Assembly (NCBI GenBank): GCA_023389315.1 | Contig: JAEWEQ010000005.1 | Coordinates: forward strand, 1-15,258 | Length of the DNA: 15,258 nt | Source: Actinomycetes bacterium | Lineage (GTDB): Bacteria > Actinomycetota > Actinomycetes > Actinomycetales > Actinomycetaceae | Reading direction: 5' to 3' | Made by a program: the position numbers and the translations under genes | Notes under the pieces: generated by a model | Seen by the model: only the letters and a program-made list of their open reading frames with translations | What the model was told of the DNA's origin: nothing | Databases searched by the model: none | In this document: positions 1 to 6,261 of the stretch, in pieces | Layout of the letters: the number at the start of each line of letters is the position of its first letter | How positions within the stretch are numbered: position 1 is the stretch's first letter

Positions 1-442
1 CGCGAATCTCAGAGCGCACGAAGTCGCGGGTGGCCACGTCGTTTAGTGCCTGCCGCAAGCCCGCGATCTCACGGGTCAAATACTCCGTGTCAGCCAAGTT
101 ACGCTCGGCCCGGCGACGGTCCTGCTCCGCGGTCACACGGTCGCGGTCATCTTGACGGTTTTGCGCCAACAAAATCAGCGGCGCCGCGTAAGAAGCCTGC
201 AACGAAAGCATCAAGGTCAGGGCCGTGAAGCCCAGCTCCGCTTTGTCGAACTGCCAACTAGCCGGAGCCCAAGTGTTCCATCCCAGCCACACGAAGACGA
301 AGATCGACAAGTACACCAAGAACTGCGGAGTGCCGGAAAAACGCGCGATTGCCTCCGCCACCCGCCCCACGCCCTCGGACTGCAAATTGATGCGCGGCAG
401 GCGGCGCCGACGCCGCAGCGGGGTATCTAAACGCTCAGCCAT
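1..442 (-). CDS. DUF1003 family membrane protein (partial, C-terminus outside window)
   Basis: The minus-strand frame starts at ATG 442-440 and stays open to the window edge, giving 147 visible residues. It begins with a basic segment (five Arg in a row near residues 10-14), then has two hydrophobic segments, one around FLVYLSIFVFVWLGWN and one around FTALTLMLSLQASYAAPLI. A charged helix follows, with an NRQDDRDR motif rich in Arg, Glu and Asp. This layout of two adjacent membrane segments followed by QNRQ and a charged, possibly coiled tail matches the DUF1003 family, which has no assigned activity. The start overlaps the stop of the upstream CBS-domain gene by 8 bp (ATGGCTGA), so the two are probably translationally coupled. 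Pairing with an MgtE_N/CBS protein suggests a shared role in divalent-cation or membrane homeostasis; that is inference. Confidence 0.85.
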   Translation of the reverse strand, partial: MAERLDTPLRRRRRLPRINLQSEGVGRVAEAIARFSGTPQFLVYLSIFVFVWLGWNTWAPASWQFDKAELGFTALTLMLSLQASYAAPLILLAQNRQDDRDRVTAEQDRRRAERNLADTEYLTREIAGLRQALNDVATRDFVRSEIR

Positions 443-1739
443 CGTAACGTTCCTCCATTTCTGCGTCGGTCACGTCTTCGTCCTGTTCACGCCAATCCTC
501 TGGCAGCAAGTTATCCAACACGTCGTCCACCGAAACCGCGCCCAACAGGTGGGAATCCTCATCCGTCACCGGCAGGGCAGTCAGGTTATAGGTCGCCAAA
601 ATACGGGTGAGCGTACCGATCGAAGCATCCGGTGCCACCGCCTCCACGTCGGTGTCCACGATGGTGCCCAGCAAGGTTTGGGGAGGTTCACGCAAGGCCC
701 GCTGAATGTGCACCACCCCGATGAAACGCCCGGTGGGTACTTCCAAAGGTGGGCGTACCACCATCACAAGGGCGGCGAGGGCGGGGGGAATGTCTTCGCG
801 ACGCACCGACGCCAGCAACTGCGCGACCGTGGCATCGGGAGGCAAAATCACCGGTTCGGTGGTCATCAAACCACCGGCGGTGCGATCCTCGTAGCGCATC
901 AAGCGTCGCACGTCGGCAGCTTCTTCCGGCTCCATCAAGTTCAGCAAGTTAGCTGCTGCCTCCGGGGCCATTTGGGCGATCAGGTCAGCGGCGTCATCGG
1001 GTTGCATCACGTCGAGGACGTTGGCGGCGCGTTTGACGTTCAAGGTGGTGAGGATCTCCACCGAATGATCCTCCGGGAGTTCTTCCAACACGTCCGCTAG
1101 GCGCTCATCATCTAGCTGGGTGGCGACCTCTTGGCGCCGCGCCGCCGGCAAGTCGTTAAGCAGGTCCGCCAAGTCTGCGGGTTTGAGGTCTTCGGTGGCG
1201 GCAATCAGCGAAGTGGCGTCCTGCACGCCCGCTGGTGCCACCAGGCTGGATACTTCTGGAACCGAAACCACCAGGGTCTCACCTGAGCGTTTAATGCCCA
1301 AGGTGGATTTACGTACTCGTTCCACGAACAGCTGGGTGAGACGCCATTCGCGCGGCATCACGCGCTCAATGGCGACGTCTTTAATGCGCACCTGGCCGGA
1401 GCCATCGCGCATGTTCACTACCCGGTCAAAAAGCTGGGAGATGATCAGCGTCTCCACCGGTCGCTGAGTGAAGCGACGCATGTTCAACAATCCGGTGGTG
1501 ATGACGGCGCCCGGTTCAATCGCGGTCACGCGTGACAGGGGCACGAACACGCGGCGACGACTGGAAACTTCCACCACCAGGCCCACCACCTGCGGGGTGC
1601 CGGTGATGCGCAAAATGGTGATGACGTCGTGGACGCGGCCCACTTTGTCACCGATGGGGTCAAAAACGTCAGTGCCGGCCAGGCGGGCGACGAAGACACG
1701 TTCGCCTAACGGGCGTAGGGATTTCGTTGGGGTGCTCAC
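435..1739 (-). CDS. PRC-barrel / MgtE N-terminal / CBS domain protein (no transport domain)
   Basis: This 434-residue protein begins with a beta-rich PRC-barrel-like part (about residues 15-115). A helical MgtE_N superhelix follows (about 180-295), with repeated LADLLNDLP, LADVLEELP, ANVLDVMQPDDAADLI and ANLLNLMEPEEAADV units. Two CBS domains come next (about 295-420), entered through TAGGLMTTEPVILP. The five-helix transport domain of true MgtE is absent and I see no membrane segment, so it is not itself a channel. A cytoplasmic Mg2+- or nucleotide-sensing partner is the likeliest role, by analogy with the MgtE cytosolic domains. The start is GTG 1739-1737: an in-frame TAA lies four codons upstream and no other nearby start exists. 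A GGGAG lies almost against the start, too close for a normal Shine-Dalgarno, so it may be leaderless. It is coupled to the DUF1003 gene downstream. Confidence 0.9.
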   Translation of the reverse strand: MSTPTKSLRPLGERVFVARLAGTDVFDPIGDKVGRVHDVITILRITGTPQVVGLVVEVSSRRRVFVPLSRVTAIEPGAVITTGLLNMRRFTQRPVETLIISQLFDRVVNMRDGSGQVRIKDVAIERVMPREWRLTQLFVERVRKSTLGIKRSGETLVVSVPEVSSLVAPAGVQDATSLIAATEDLKPADLADLLNDLPAARRQEVATQLDDERLADVLEELPEDHSVEILTTLNVKRAANVLDVMQPDDAADLIAQMAPEAAANLLNLMEPEEAADVRRLMRYEDRTAGGLMTTEPVILPPDATVAQLLASVRREDIPPALAALVMVVRPPLEVPTGRFIGVVHIQRALREPPQTLLGTIVDTDVEAVAPDASIGTLTRILATYNLTALPVTDEDSHLLGAVSVDDVLDNLLPEDWREQDEDVTDAEMEERYDG

Positions 1740-1781
1740 TCTCCCAGATTAAACGGTAAGCGCCGACAAAGTTATCTCAAA

Positions 1782-1824
1782 CCCCGGCGGGAGGGAAACA
1801 AAGCATCGGGCAACCCCGCCGGGG
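1782..1824 (-). promoter_or_regulatory. 10-bp hairpin in the leader of the MgtE_N/CBS gene
   Basis: CCCCGGCGGG at 1782-1791 is the exact reverse complement of CCCGCCGGGG at 1815-1824, with a 23-nt loop. Read on the minus strand, the stem is followed by TTTGAGATAACTTT and then, about 40 nt later, by the GTG start at 1739. It could be a transcription attenuator, part of a structured leader, or a protein-binding inverted repeat. It does not resemble a known Mg2+ riboswitch to my eye. The GATAAC next to it (minus strand, 1777-1772) could instead be a -10 box, in which case the repeat would overlap the promoter. Confidence 0.4.
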
Positions 1825-1832
1825 AGCGTATT

Positions 1833-1862
1833 GGCGGGCGGTGAGGGTGCATCGGCGGGCGG
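1833..1862. repeat. Two GGCGGGCGG direct repeats, 21 bp apart
   Basis: GGCGGGCGG occurs at 1833-1841 and again at 1854-1862. The centre spacing is 21 bp, two helical turns, inside the 184-bp divergent intergenic region between the MgtE_N/CBS gene and the GSP17M gene. The copies would lie on the same DNA face, as for a dimeric regulator. Because the local sequence is very GC-rich, chance recurrence is possible. Confidence 0.35.
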
Positions 1863-1923
1863 ATTTGCCCACAATCTGGGGCGGCGCTAAGCAACGCGGG
1901 GCAAAAGCTGCCAGCATAGAGAT

Positions 1924-2700
1924 ATGAACGCAACTTTGCATGGACCGTTGGACCCCACTTTTGCAGCCGGAGTGGAAGGCACCGAGGTGGCTTCCTACCG
2001 TACTTACGCGCAGGCACAGGCGGCAGTGAGCAAACTTTCCGAGGACGGCCTGGACGTTTCCGTGCTCACCATCGTTGGCACGGACCTGCGGTTAGTGGAG
2101 CGCATCACCGGGCGTCTGACACTGGGGAAAGTGCTGCTATCGGGGGCGCTTTCGGGCATGTGGGCAGGTAGTTTCATCGCGCTGTTCTTGCTGCTGTGGC
2201 TGCCTTCACCCTCGACCTCGGTGTTCCTGATCGGCTTGGCGATGGGTGCTGCCTTCGGGATGGTGCTGCAGGTGGTGCCGTATTTGCTGCGCCGCTCACG
2301 CTCGGATTTCATTTCTTCTACCCGCGTGGTGGCGTCCCGCTACGCCATCGTCACCACCCAGGGAGTGGGGGAGTTTAAGCGGTTACTGGCTGACAGCGAA
2401 GGCAATTTAACGCTGTTGGAGCAGGCGCGCGCGCAGCGACAGGTCCGCGCTAATAGTGGTCCCACCGCTTTTGGGTCCCGGCCCGATGAGGAACCCAAGT
2501 ACGGGGTGCGACTAAGTGAGAGCGAACGCCAGGCACGCTCGGAAGGCGCGGGGGCAGGTGAAGTACGCCCCGACGGAACCGGTGCAGACGAAGTGCGTTC
2601 TGACGCGCCGGGGCCTCAGGGACCCGCCGCGGAAGAACACAGGGCCGATAGTGCCACTGCCGAAAGCGTCACAGTGCAGGACAAAACCACCCAAGAGTGA
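1924..2700 (+). CDS. General stress protein 17M-like two-helix membrane protein
   Basis: 258 residues. Residues about 18-65 (EVASYRTYAQAQAAVSKLSE, then VSVLTIVGTDLRLVERITGR) match the N-terminal domain of the GSP17M/YflT-type stress family: a small alpha/beta domain ending at a Gly-Arg before the membrane part. Two membrane helices follow at about 70-93 and 98-121, separated by a short PSPSTS loop. A second small beta segment (RVVASRYAIVTT, about 134-145) follows, and then a hydrophilic tail of about 95 residues rich in Glu, Arg, Ala and Gly with an imperfect duplication (EVRPDG.. / EVRSDA..). The stress role is inferred from the family only; no biochemical function is established. The chosen ATG has no clear Shine-Dalgarno sequence and may be leaderless. 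The His-rich small ORF starts 39 bp after its stop and may be co-transcribed. Confidence 0.82.
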   Translation: MNATLHGPLDPTFAAGVEGTEVASYRTYAQAQAAVSKLSEDGLDVSVLTIVGTDLRLVERITGRLTLGKVLLSGALSGMWAGSFIALFLLLWLPSPSTSVFLIGLAMGAAFGMVLQVVPYLLRRSRSDFISSTRVVASRYAIVTTQGVGEFKRLLADSEGNLTLLEQARAQRQVRANSGPTAFGSRPDEEPKYGVRLSESERQARSEGAGAGEVRPDGTGADEVRSDAPGPQGPAAEEHRADSATAESVTVQDKTTQE

Positions 2701-2739
2701 TGTACTTAAAGGGTACGGATCAACAGTTAAGGAGCCGAC

Positions 2740-2916
2740 ATGAGCGAGCACAAAGATCACCACTCCATGAACAACGCTGAAGCTTCCACCCACGGCAAGG
2801 AATGCCGCTGCGAGGACATGAACGCAGCTGCGCCCTCCACCCACGGTACTAAGGCCAGTGTCCACGGGACCATGAATGAGGCCGCGCCTTCCACCCACGA
2901 GCGCGAAGGTAAGTAG
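2740..2916 (+). CDS. 58-residue His-rich triple-repeat small protein, unknown family
   Basis: This ORF is short but well supported. AAGGAG at 2729-2734 sits 5 nt before ATG 2740, and a strong hairpin terminator follows the TAG. The protein has 7 His, 2 Cys (a CRC pair at residues 22-24) and 4 Met in 58 residues. It is built from three repeats starting at Met10, Met27 and Met45, each beginning Met-Asn and continuing to a Ser-Thr-His motif: MNNAEASTHG, MNAAAPSTHG, MNEAAPSTHE. The first nine residues are HKDHHS-like, also rich in His. There is no signal peptide or hydrophobic stretch, so it should be cytoplasmic. I do not recognise the family. The His/Cys content allows metal binding, which is inference only. 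It lies 39 bp downstream of the GSP17M-like gene and may be a stress-operon partner. Confidence 0.75.
   Translation: MSEHKDHHSMNNAEASTHGKECRCEDMNAAAPSTHGTKASVHGTMNEAAPSTHEREGK
2767..2898 (+). repeat. Three in-frame coding repeats of 17-18 codons
   Basis: Units begin at ATG 2767, 2818 and 2872, with spacings of 51 and 54 bp. Each unit carries ATGAAY, then an Ala-rich stretch, then the near-identical TCCACCCACG. The bases between the conserved cores have diverged, so the duplication is old, while the Met-Asn and Ser-Thr-His positions are kept. That argues for selection on the repeated peptide. Confidence 0.75.
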
Positions 2917-2929
2917 CGACAGCAAGAAA

Positions 2930-2974
2930 AGGGCCCCGCTTCCGGCAGTGCGAACTAGCCAGGAGCGGGGCCCT
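2930..2974. terminator. Hairpin terminator between convergent genes
   Basis: AGGGCCCCGCT at 2930-2940 pairs perfectly with AGCGGGGCCCT at 2964-2974 (11 bp, 23-nt loop). Read on the minus strand, the stem is followed by TTTTCTTGCT, a good U-tract, so it should terminate the aminopeptidase transcript. On the plus strand the following bases (ATTCGTGGG) are a poor tract, but the stem may still stop the small-protein transcript. Confidence 0.75.
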
Positions 2975-2996
2975 ATTCGTGGGTTAAGGTCGGGCC

Positions 2997-4574
2997 TTAA
3001 GCGCGCTCACTCTGCACCCGGGCGATCCAAGCTTCCACGTCCGCAACCGTGCGCGGAATGGCCTCGGAAATACGAGTGACCGACCCGTCCTCGTTAACGA
3101 TAATGTCATCTTCAATACGCACCCCAATGCCGCGGTATTCTTCCGGCACCGCCAAATCGTCGGCGCGGAAGTACAGGCCCGGTTCGATGGTGAAAACCAT
3201 GCCCGGTTCCAACTTCGCATCCAAGTACATTTCCTGGCGGGCCTGCGCACAGTCATGCACATCCAAACCTAAGTGGTGGCTGGTGCCGTGCGGCATCCAA
3301 CGGCGGTGCTGCTGGCCGTCCACCGTCAGCGATTCCTGGGCTGAAACCGGTAAGATCCCCCACTCTTCCAGGCGCTGGGCGATAACTTCCATGGCGGCTT
3401 CATGGATTTCGCGGAACACGCAGCCGGGCTTATTTGCCGCTTCCAACGCTGCTTCGCAAGCATCTAAAACCGCGTTGTAAACCTTGGCTTGCACTTGCGT
3501 GAAAGTCCCGTCCACCGGCAGGGTGCGGGTGATGTCAGCGGTGTAGAGGGAATCAACCTCTACGCCCGCGTCTACCAACACCAGGTCGCCGGGGCGAACC
3601 GGACCGTCGTTATCTATCCAGTGCAAAGTGTTCGCGTGGTTACCGGCCGCGGCAATGGTGTCGTATCCCAGGCCGTTGCCATCTTCGCGAGCGCGCGCGC
3701 CGAAAGCCCCTTCGATTACGCGCTCGCCGCGACGGTGCCCCACGGCGCGAGGCAGGGCGCGGATAATCTCATCGAAACCCTGGTGGGTGACCTCCACCGC
3801 CAGTTCAATCTGGGCTCGCTCGTAAGCGTCCTTGCAAAGGCGCATTTCGGAAAGTTCCTGCGCCAAGTCGTCGTCTAGGCCGCGAGCGTCCTCGCCGTGC
3901 GGAAGCCCGGCTTGCTGGCGCACCTGGTCCACCATGGCGGTGATTTCGTCACTGGCTTCGCGCACCACCCGCAGTTGCACCTGTCCAGCATCTTTGGCGA
4001 GGGCGTCTGGCAGAGTGTCGATGTGAGCGCAGCGCACCCCGGTTGTGGTTTCCATCTCTTCCAGGGACGGGCGCGCACCCACCCAGAACTCGCCGTAGCG
4101 TGAATCGGCGTAGAACTCCTCCGAAGAGCGCGAAGCGCGCGGCTTGAAGTACAGCACCGCTTCGTGGCTGTGGTCCTCACCCGGTTCGATTACCAGCACG
4201 GCGTCGGGTTCTTGCTCCCCACCCAGCCCGGTGGTGTGCACAAAAGCGGAGTGGGCGCGGAAACGGTAGTCACAGTCGTTGTTACGTACCTTCAGGCCGC
4301 CGGCGGGGATGACCAGGCGTTCACCCGGGAATGCCTGCGCGATGCGCTGGTGGCGGGCGGGTAGAAAATCAGCGGCTTCTGCGCGCTCAATGTGGGAGGA
4401 ATCGCGCGGACCCCAGTGGGAGCCGATGAACGCGCGGAAGGCCTCTGAGGTGGGGCGGCGTGAACGCTGCGCGCCACGCTGGTTCATGCTTTGCGGGCCT
4501 TTGCTTTCCAACTCCTGTTCGGGTTGGGTTTGCAAAGTGGTTTCGTCGGTTGCTGCGTTTAGTTCATCATTCAT
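2997..4574 (-). CDS. pepP: Xaa-Pro aminopeptidase P (M24B metallopeptidase)
   Basis: 525 residues from ATG 4574. Aminopeptidase P releases the N-terminal residue from peptides with Pro in second position, using a dinuclear metal centre, usually Mn2+, in the cytoplasm. After a hydrophilic N-terminal extension of about 40 residues comes the AMP_N-type domain (about 42-210), then the pita-bread catalytic domain. All five metal ligands are recognisable by comparison with E. coli PepP: Asp335 (VLVDAG), Asp347 (TADITRT), His433 (SHHLGLDVH), Glu464 (IEPGLYF) and Glu488 (VRIEDD). His440 matches the second catalytic His. The frame is open upstream to 4661, but that would overlap the divergent PHP gene. 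The start at 4574 fits the 60-bp intergenic region and may be leaderless, with CACAAT seven bases upstream. A terminator follows. Confidence 0.95.
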   Translation of the reverse strand: MNDELNAATDETTLQTQPEQELESKGPQSMNQRGAQRSRRPTSEAFRAFIGSHWGPRDSSHIERAEAADFLPARHQRIAQAFPGERLVIPAGGLKVRNNDCDYRFRAHSAFVHTTGLGGEQEPDAVLVIEPGEDHSHEAVLYFKPRASRSSEEFYADSRYGEFWVGARPSLEEMETTTGVRCAHIDTLPDALAKDAGQVQLRVVREASDEITAMVDQVRQQAGLPHGEDARGLDDDLAQELSEMRLCKDAYERAQIELAVEVTHQGFDEIIRALPRAVGHRRGERVIEGAFGARAREDGNGLGYDTIAAAGNHANTLHWIDNDGPVRPGDLVLVDAGVEVDSLYTADITRTLPVDGTFTQVQAKVYNAVLDACEAALEAANKPGCVFREIHEAAMEVIAQRLEEWGILPVSAQESLTVDGQQHRRWMPHGTSHHLGLDVHDCAQARQEMYLDAKLEPGMVFTIEPGLYFRADDLAVPEEYRGIGVRIEDDIIVNEDGSVTRISEAIPRTVADVEAWIARVQSERA

Positions 4575-4634
4575 ACCTAACATTGTGCACCATTGTGTAA
4601 ACCCGCGGTGCGCGCGGTGCGTTAACCTGAATCC
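4575..4634. promoter_or_regulatory. Divergent promoter region with CATTGTG direct repeats
   Basis: The 60 bp between pepP and the PHP gene hold two CATTGTG copies at 4581-4587 and 4591-4597, exactly 10 bp apart. On the minus strand these read CACAATG, and the copy nearest pepP places a weak -10 (CACAAT) seven bases before its ATG. On the plus strand TAACCT at 4623-4628 lies six bases before the PHP ATG. Both spacings fit leaderless transcription, which is common in actinobacteria. No good -35 is visible in either direction. The repeat could also be a regulator site shared by both genes. Confidence 0.4.
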
Positions 4635-5480
4635 ATGCACCGCATTGACCCCCACACGCATTCCAACATCTCCGACGGTACCGACACTCCGGCGGCGCTG
4701 ATGGAAGCGGCTGCCGCGGCGGGATTGACGGTGGTGGGTTTAACTGACCACGACACTACCGGCGGGTGGGAGGAAGCCGCCGCGCAGGTGGCGCGAACTG
4801 GCGTGAGTTTGCTGCGCGGCATGGAGGTTTCCTGCCAAGGCGAAGGGATCACGGTGCATCTGCTGTCCTACCTGCATGACCCCACTGATCCGGACCTGCT
4901 GGCGGCCTGCGCCGCCACTTTAGAATCGCGTCGTACCCGCGCCCAGCGGATGGTGGAAAACCTCAGCGCCGACTATCCGATAACTTTCGAGGACGTGCTG
5001 CGCCACGCTCCCACCAGCGGCCCGGTGGGACGCCCCCATATCGCGGACGCACTGGTGGAGGCCGGCTGCTTTACCAACCGCAATGCGTGTTTTGAATGGG
5101 CCCTGCACCCGCGCGGGCCCTACTACGCGCGTCCCGTCACGCCCTCGGCAGTGGAAGCGGTGCAACTGGTGCGGGCCGCCGGCGGGGTACCGGTGATCGC
5201 CCACCCGCGCGCCCGCACTCGCCAACGGTTGCTGCCGGTGCAGATCATTGGGGACATGGTGGAAGCGGGCCTGGCGGGGATGGAATGCTACCACCGCGAC
5301 CATAGCGCCGAGGACGTGGAAATAGCCTTGCGCCAAGCGAAACAGTTTGGTTTATTGGTTACCGGTTCATCGGATTATCACGGGACTGGCAAGCCCAACC
5401 AGTTAGGTGAAAATACCACCGATGTGCAAACATTAGCGAGCATCCGCGAACAGGGAAAACTGGAGGTTATCGAGGCATGA
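4635..5480 (+). CDS. PHP-domain phosphoesterase (RNase AM / nucleoside bisphosphate phosphatase-like)
   Basis: 281 residues. PHP-domain motifs run through the protein: His7-Thr-His9 with Asp14 (DPHTHSNISDG), the TDHD block at 37-40, Glu64 (RGMEVSC), His75, His135 (GRPHIA), His190 (IAHPR) and the C-terminal Asp247-Tyr-His249 (GSSDYHG). Together these form the multi-metal site of the Polymerase-and-Histidinol-Phosphatase fold. Length and motif order resemble the YciV/RNase AM group, which hydrolyses 3',5'-nucleoside bisphosphates and trims 5' ends of RNA. Other PHP phosphatases look similar, so the substrate is uncertain. The start lies six bases after a TAACCT -10-like hexamer with no Shine-Dalgarno, suggesting a leaderless mRNA. 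Its stop overlaps the MarC start (ATGA), so the two are translationally coupled. Confidence 0.88.
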   Translation: MHRIDPHTHSNISDGTDTPAALMEAAAAAGLTVVGLTDHDTTGGWEEAAAQVARTGVSLLRGMEVSCQGEGITVHLLSYLHDPTDPDLLAACAATLESRRTRAQRMVENLSADYPITFEDVLRHAPTSGPVGRPHIADALVEAGCFTNRNACFEWALHPRGPYYARPVTPSAVEAVQLVRAAGGVPVIAHPRARTRQRLLPVQIIGDMVEAGLAGMECYHRDHSAEDVEIALRQAKQFGLLVTGSSDYHGTGKPNQLGENTTDVQTLASIREQGKLEVIEA

Positions 5481-6106
5481 GCCAGTGGTTCGACGTCGTC
5501 GCGTTCTTGACGCTGTTCACCACCCTGTTTGTGATTATGGATCCACCTGGTAACGTCCCGGTGTTCCTGGCTCTGACCTCCCGCATGGATCGCGAACGCC
5601 GCCACAAAGCTGCCTTCCAAGCCTCCGTGACATCCTTCGCGGTTATCGTGATGTTTGCCCTGTTCGGGCAATACATCCTGTCGTTCCTGCAAATCTCCGT
5701 GGAATCCTTGAAACTCTCCGGTGGGGTGCTGCTGTTCCTAGTGGCCATGGAGCTACTAACCGGTAAAGACTCTGGACCGGATATGGACAGTGACGCAGCG
5801 GTGAACGTAGCGTTAGTGCCCCTGGGTACCCCGCTGCTGGCAGGGCCGGGCGCCATCGTGGCGGTGATGGTGGCGGTCACCAAAGATGGGAACTCGGTTG
5901 CGCAAGCGGTCGCCATTTCCGTGGCGGTGGTGGTGATGCACGTGATCATGTGGCTATCCATGCGCTTTTCCACCCTCATTGCTGACCTGTTGGGCGCCGG
6001 TGGGATCATGCTGCTCACCCGCATCGCGGGTTTGCTGCTGGCCGCTATCGCCACCCAAATGGTGGCGACTGCGGTGTTCGAGTTCATTGCCAGTCAAGCC
6101 AGCTAG
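5477..6106 (+). CDS. MarC family integral membrane protein
   Basis: 209 residues with about six hydrophobic segments (roughly 8-30, 46-68, 77-97, 112-134, 141-161 and 175-200). Family signatures are the N-terminal DPPGNVPVFLAL block, LKLSGGVLLFLVAMELLTG, the central VPLGTPLLAGPGAI motif, and the C-terminal TRIAGLLLAAIATQM helix. The length is normal for MarC/NAAT-type inner-membrane proteins. The family was once linked to multiple antibiotic resistance, but that link was withdrawn; transport of amino acids or other solutes is proposed and unproven. The ATG overlaps the PHP gene stop by 4 bp, with GGAGG ten bases and GAGG one base upstream, so it is translated by coupling. I see no clear terminator in the 155 bp that follow. 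Confidence 0.92.
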   Translation: MSQWFDVVAFLTLFTTLFVIMDPPGNVPVFLALTSRMDRERRHKAAFQASVTSFAVIVMFALFGQYILSFLQISVESLKLSGGVLLFLVAMELLTGKDSGPDMDSDAAVNVALVPLGTPLLAGPGAIVAVMVAVTKDGNSVAQAVAISVAVVVMHVIMWLSMRFSTLIADLLGAGGIMLLTRIAGLLLAAIATQMVATAVFEFIASQAS

Positions 6107-6114
6107 GGCGGGAG

Positions 6115-6220
6115 GCGACTCTAGGTTGTTGGCGGCCCCCACAGTTGCGGAACCCGCGACCCTAGGTCGTTGACGACAAAGCCATCTGGCGACCCCACGC
6201 CACTAGCCCGCTGACGGCAA
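6115..6220. repeat. Degenerate GCGAC-CTAG-GTTGNCGRC repeats
   Basis: Two imperfect copies start at 6115 and 6156: GCGACTCTAGGTTGTTGGCG and GCGACCCTAGGTCGTTGACG. A weaker third starts at 6189 (GCGACCCCACGCCACTAG, then GCTGACGGC). The second copy contains the inverted repeat GTCGT-TG-ACGAC; the first keeps it only with G-U pairs. The repeats lie between the convergent MarC and DEAD-box genes and I could not read them as coding. They could be a small intergenic repeat family or remnants of a terminator. Confidence 0.4.
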
Positions 6221-6261
6221 ATCCACTCCCAGCGCCCCGCCTTTAATCAGCTGCCCTGCCC

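Noticed and set aside
225..1100. Long plus-strand open frame (291 codons) opposite the MgtE_N/CBS gene
   Set aside because: It lies antisense to a gene with clear domains, its predicted protein is rich in His, Gln and Arg with no recognisable motif, and it has no ribosome site. It is a GC-rich shadow frame.
1740..1830. Mg2+ riboswitch (M-box) upstream of the MgtE_N/CBS gene
   Set aside because: Only one simple hairpin is visible. I could not find the multi-helix M-box arrangement, and the downstream protein is not a transporter.
2500..2700. Separate ORFs over the hydrophilic tail of the GSP17M-like protein, on both strands
   Set aside because: The tail is in frame with the membrane domain, and the alternative frames lack ribosome sites and motifs.
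4575..4661. N-terminal extension of pepP to the GTG/ATG-type start at 4661
   Set aside because: It would overlap the divergent PHP gene start, and the extra 29 residues do not look like aminopeptidase P. The ATG at 4574 fits better.
5477..6106. Antibiotic resistance function for the MarC protein
   Set aside because: The historical link of MarC to multiple antibiotic resistance was not upheld, and nothing in the sequence supports it.
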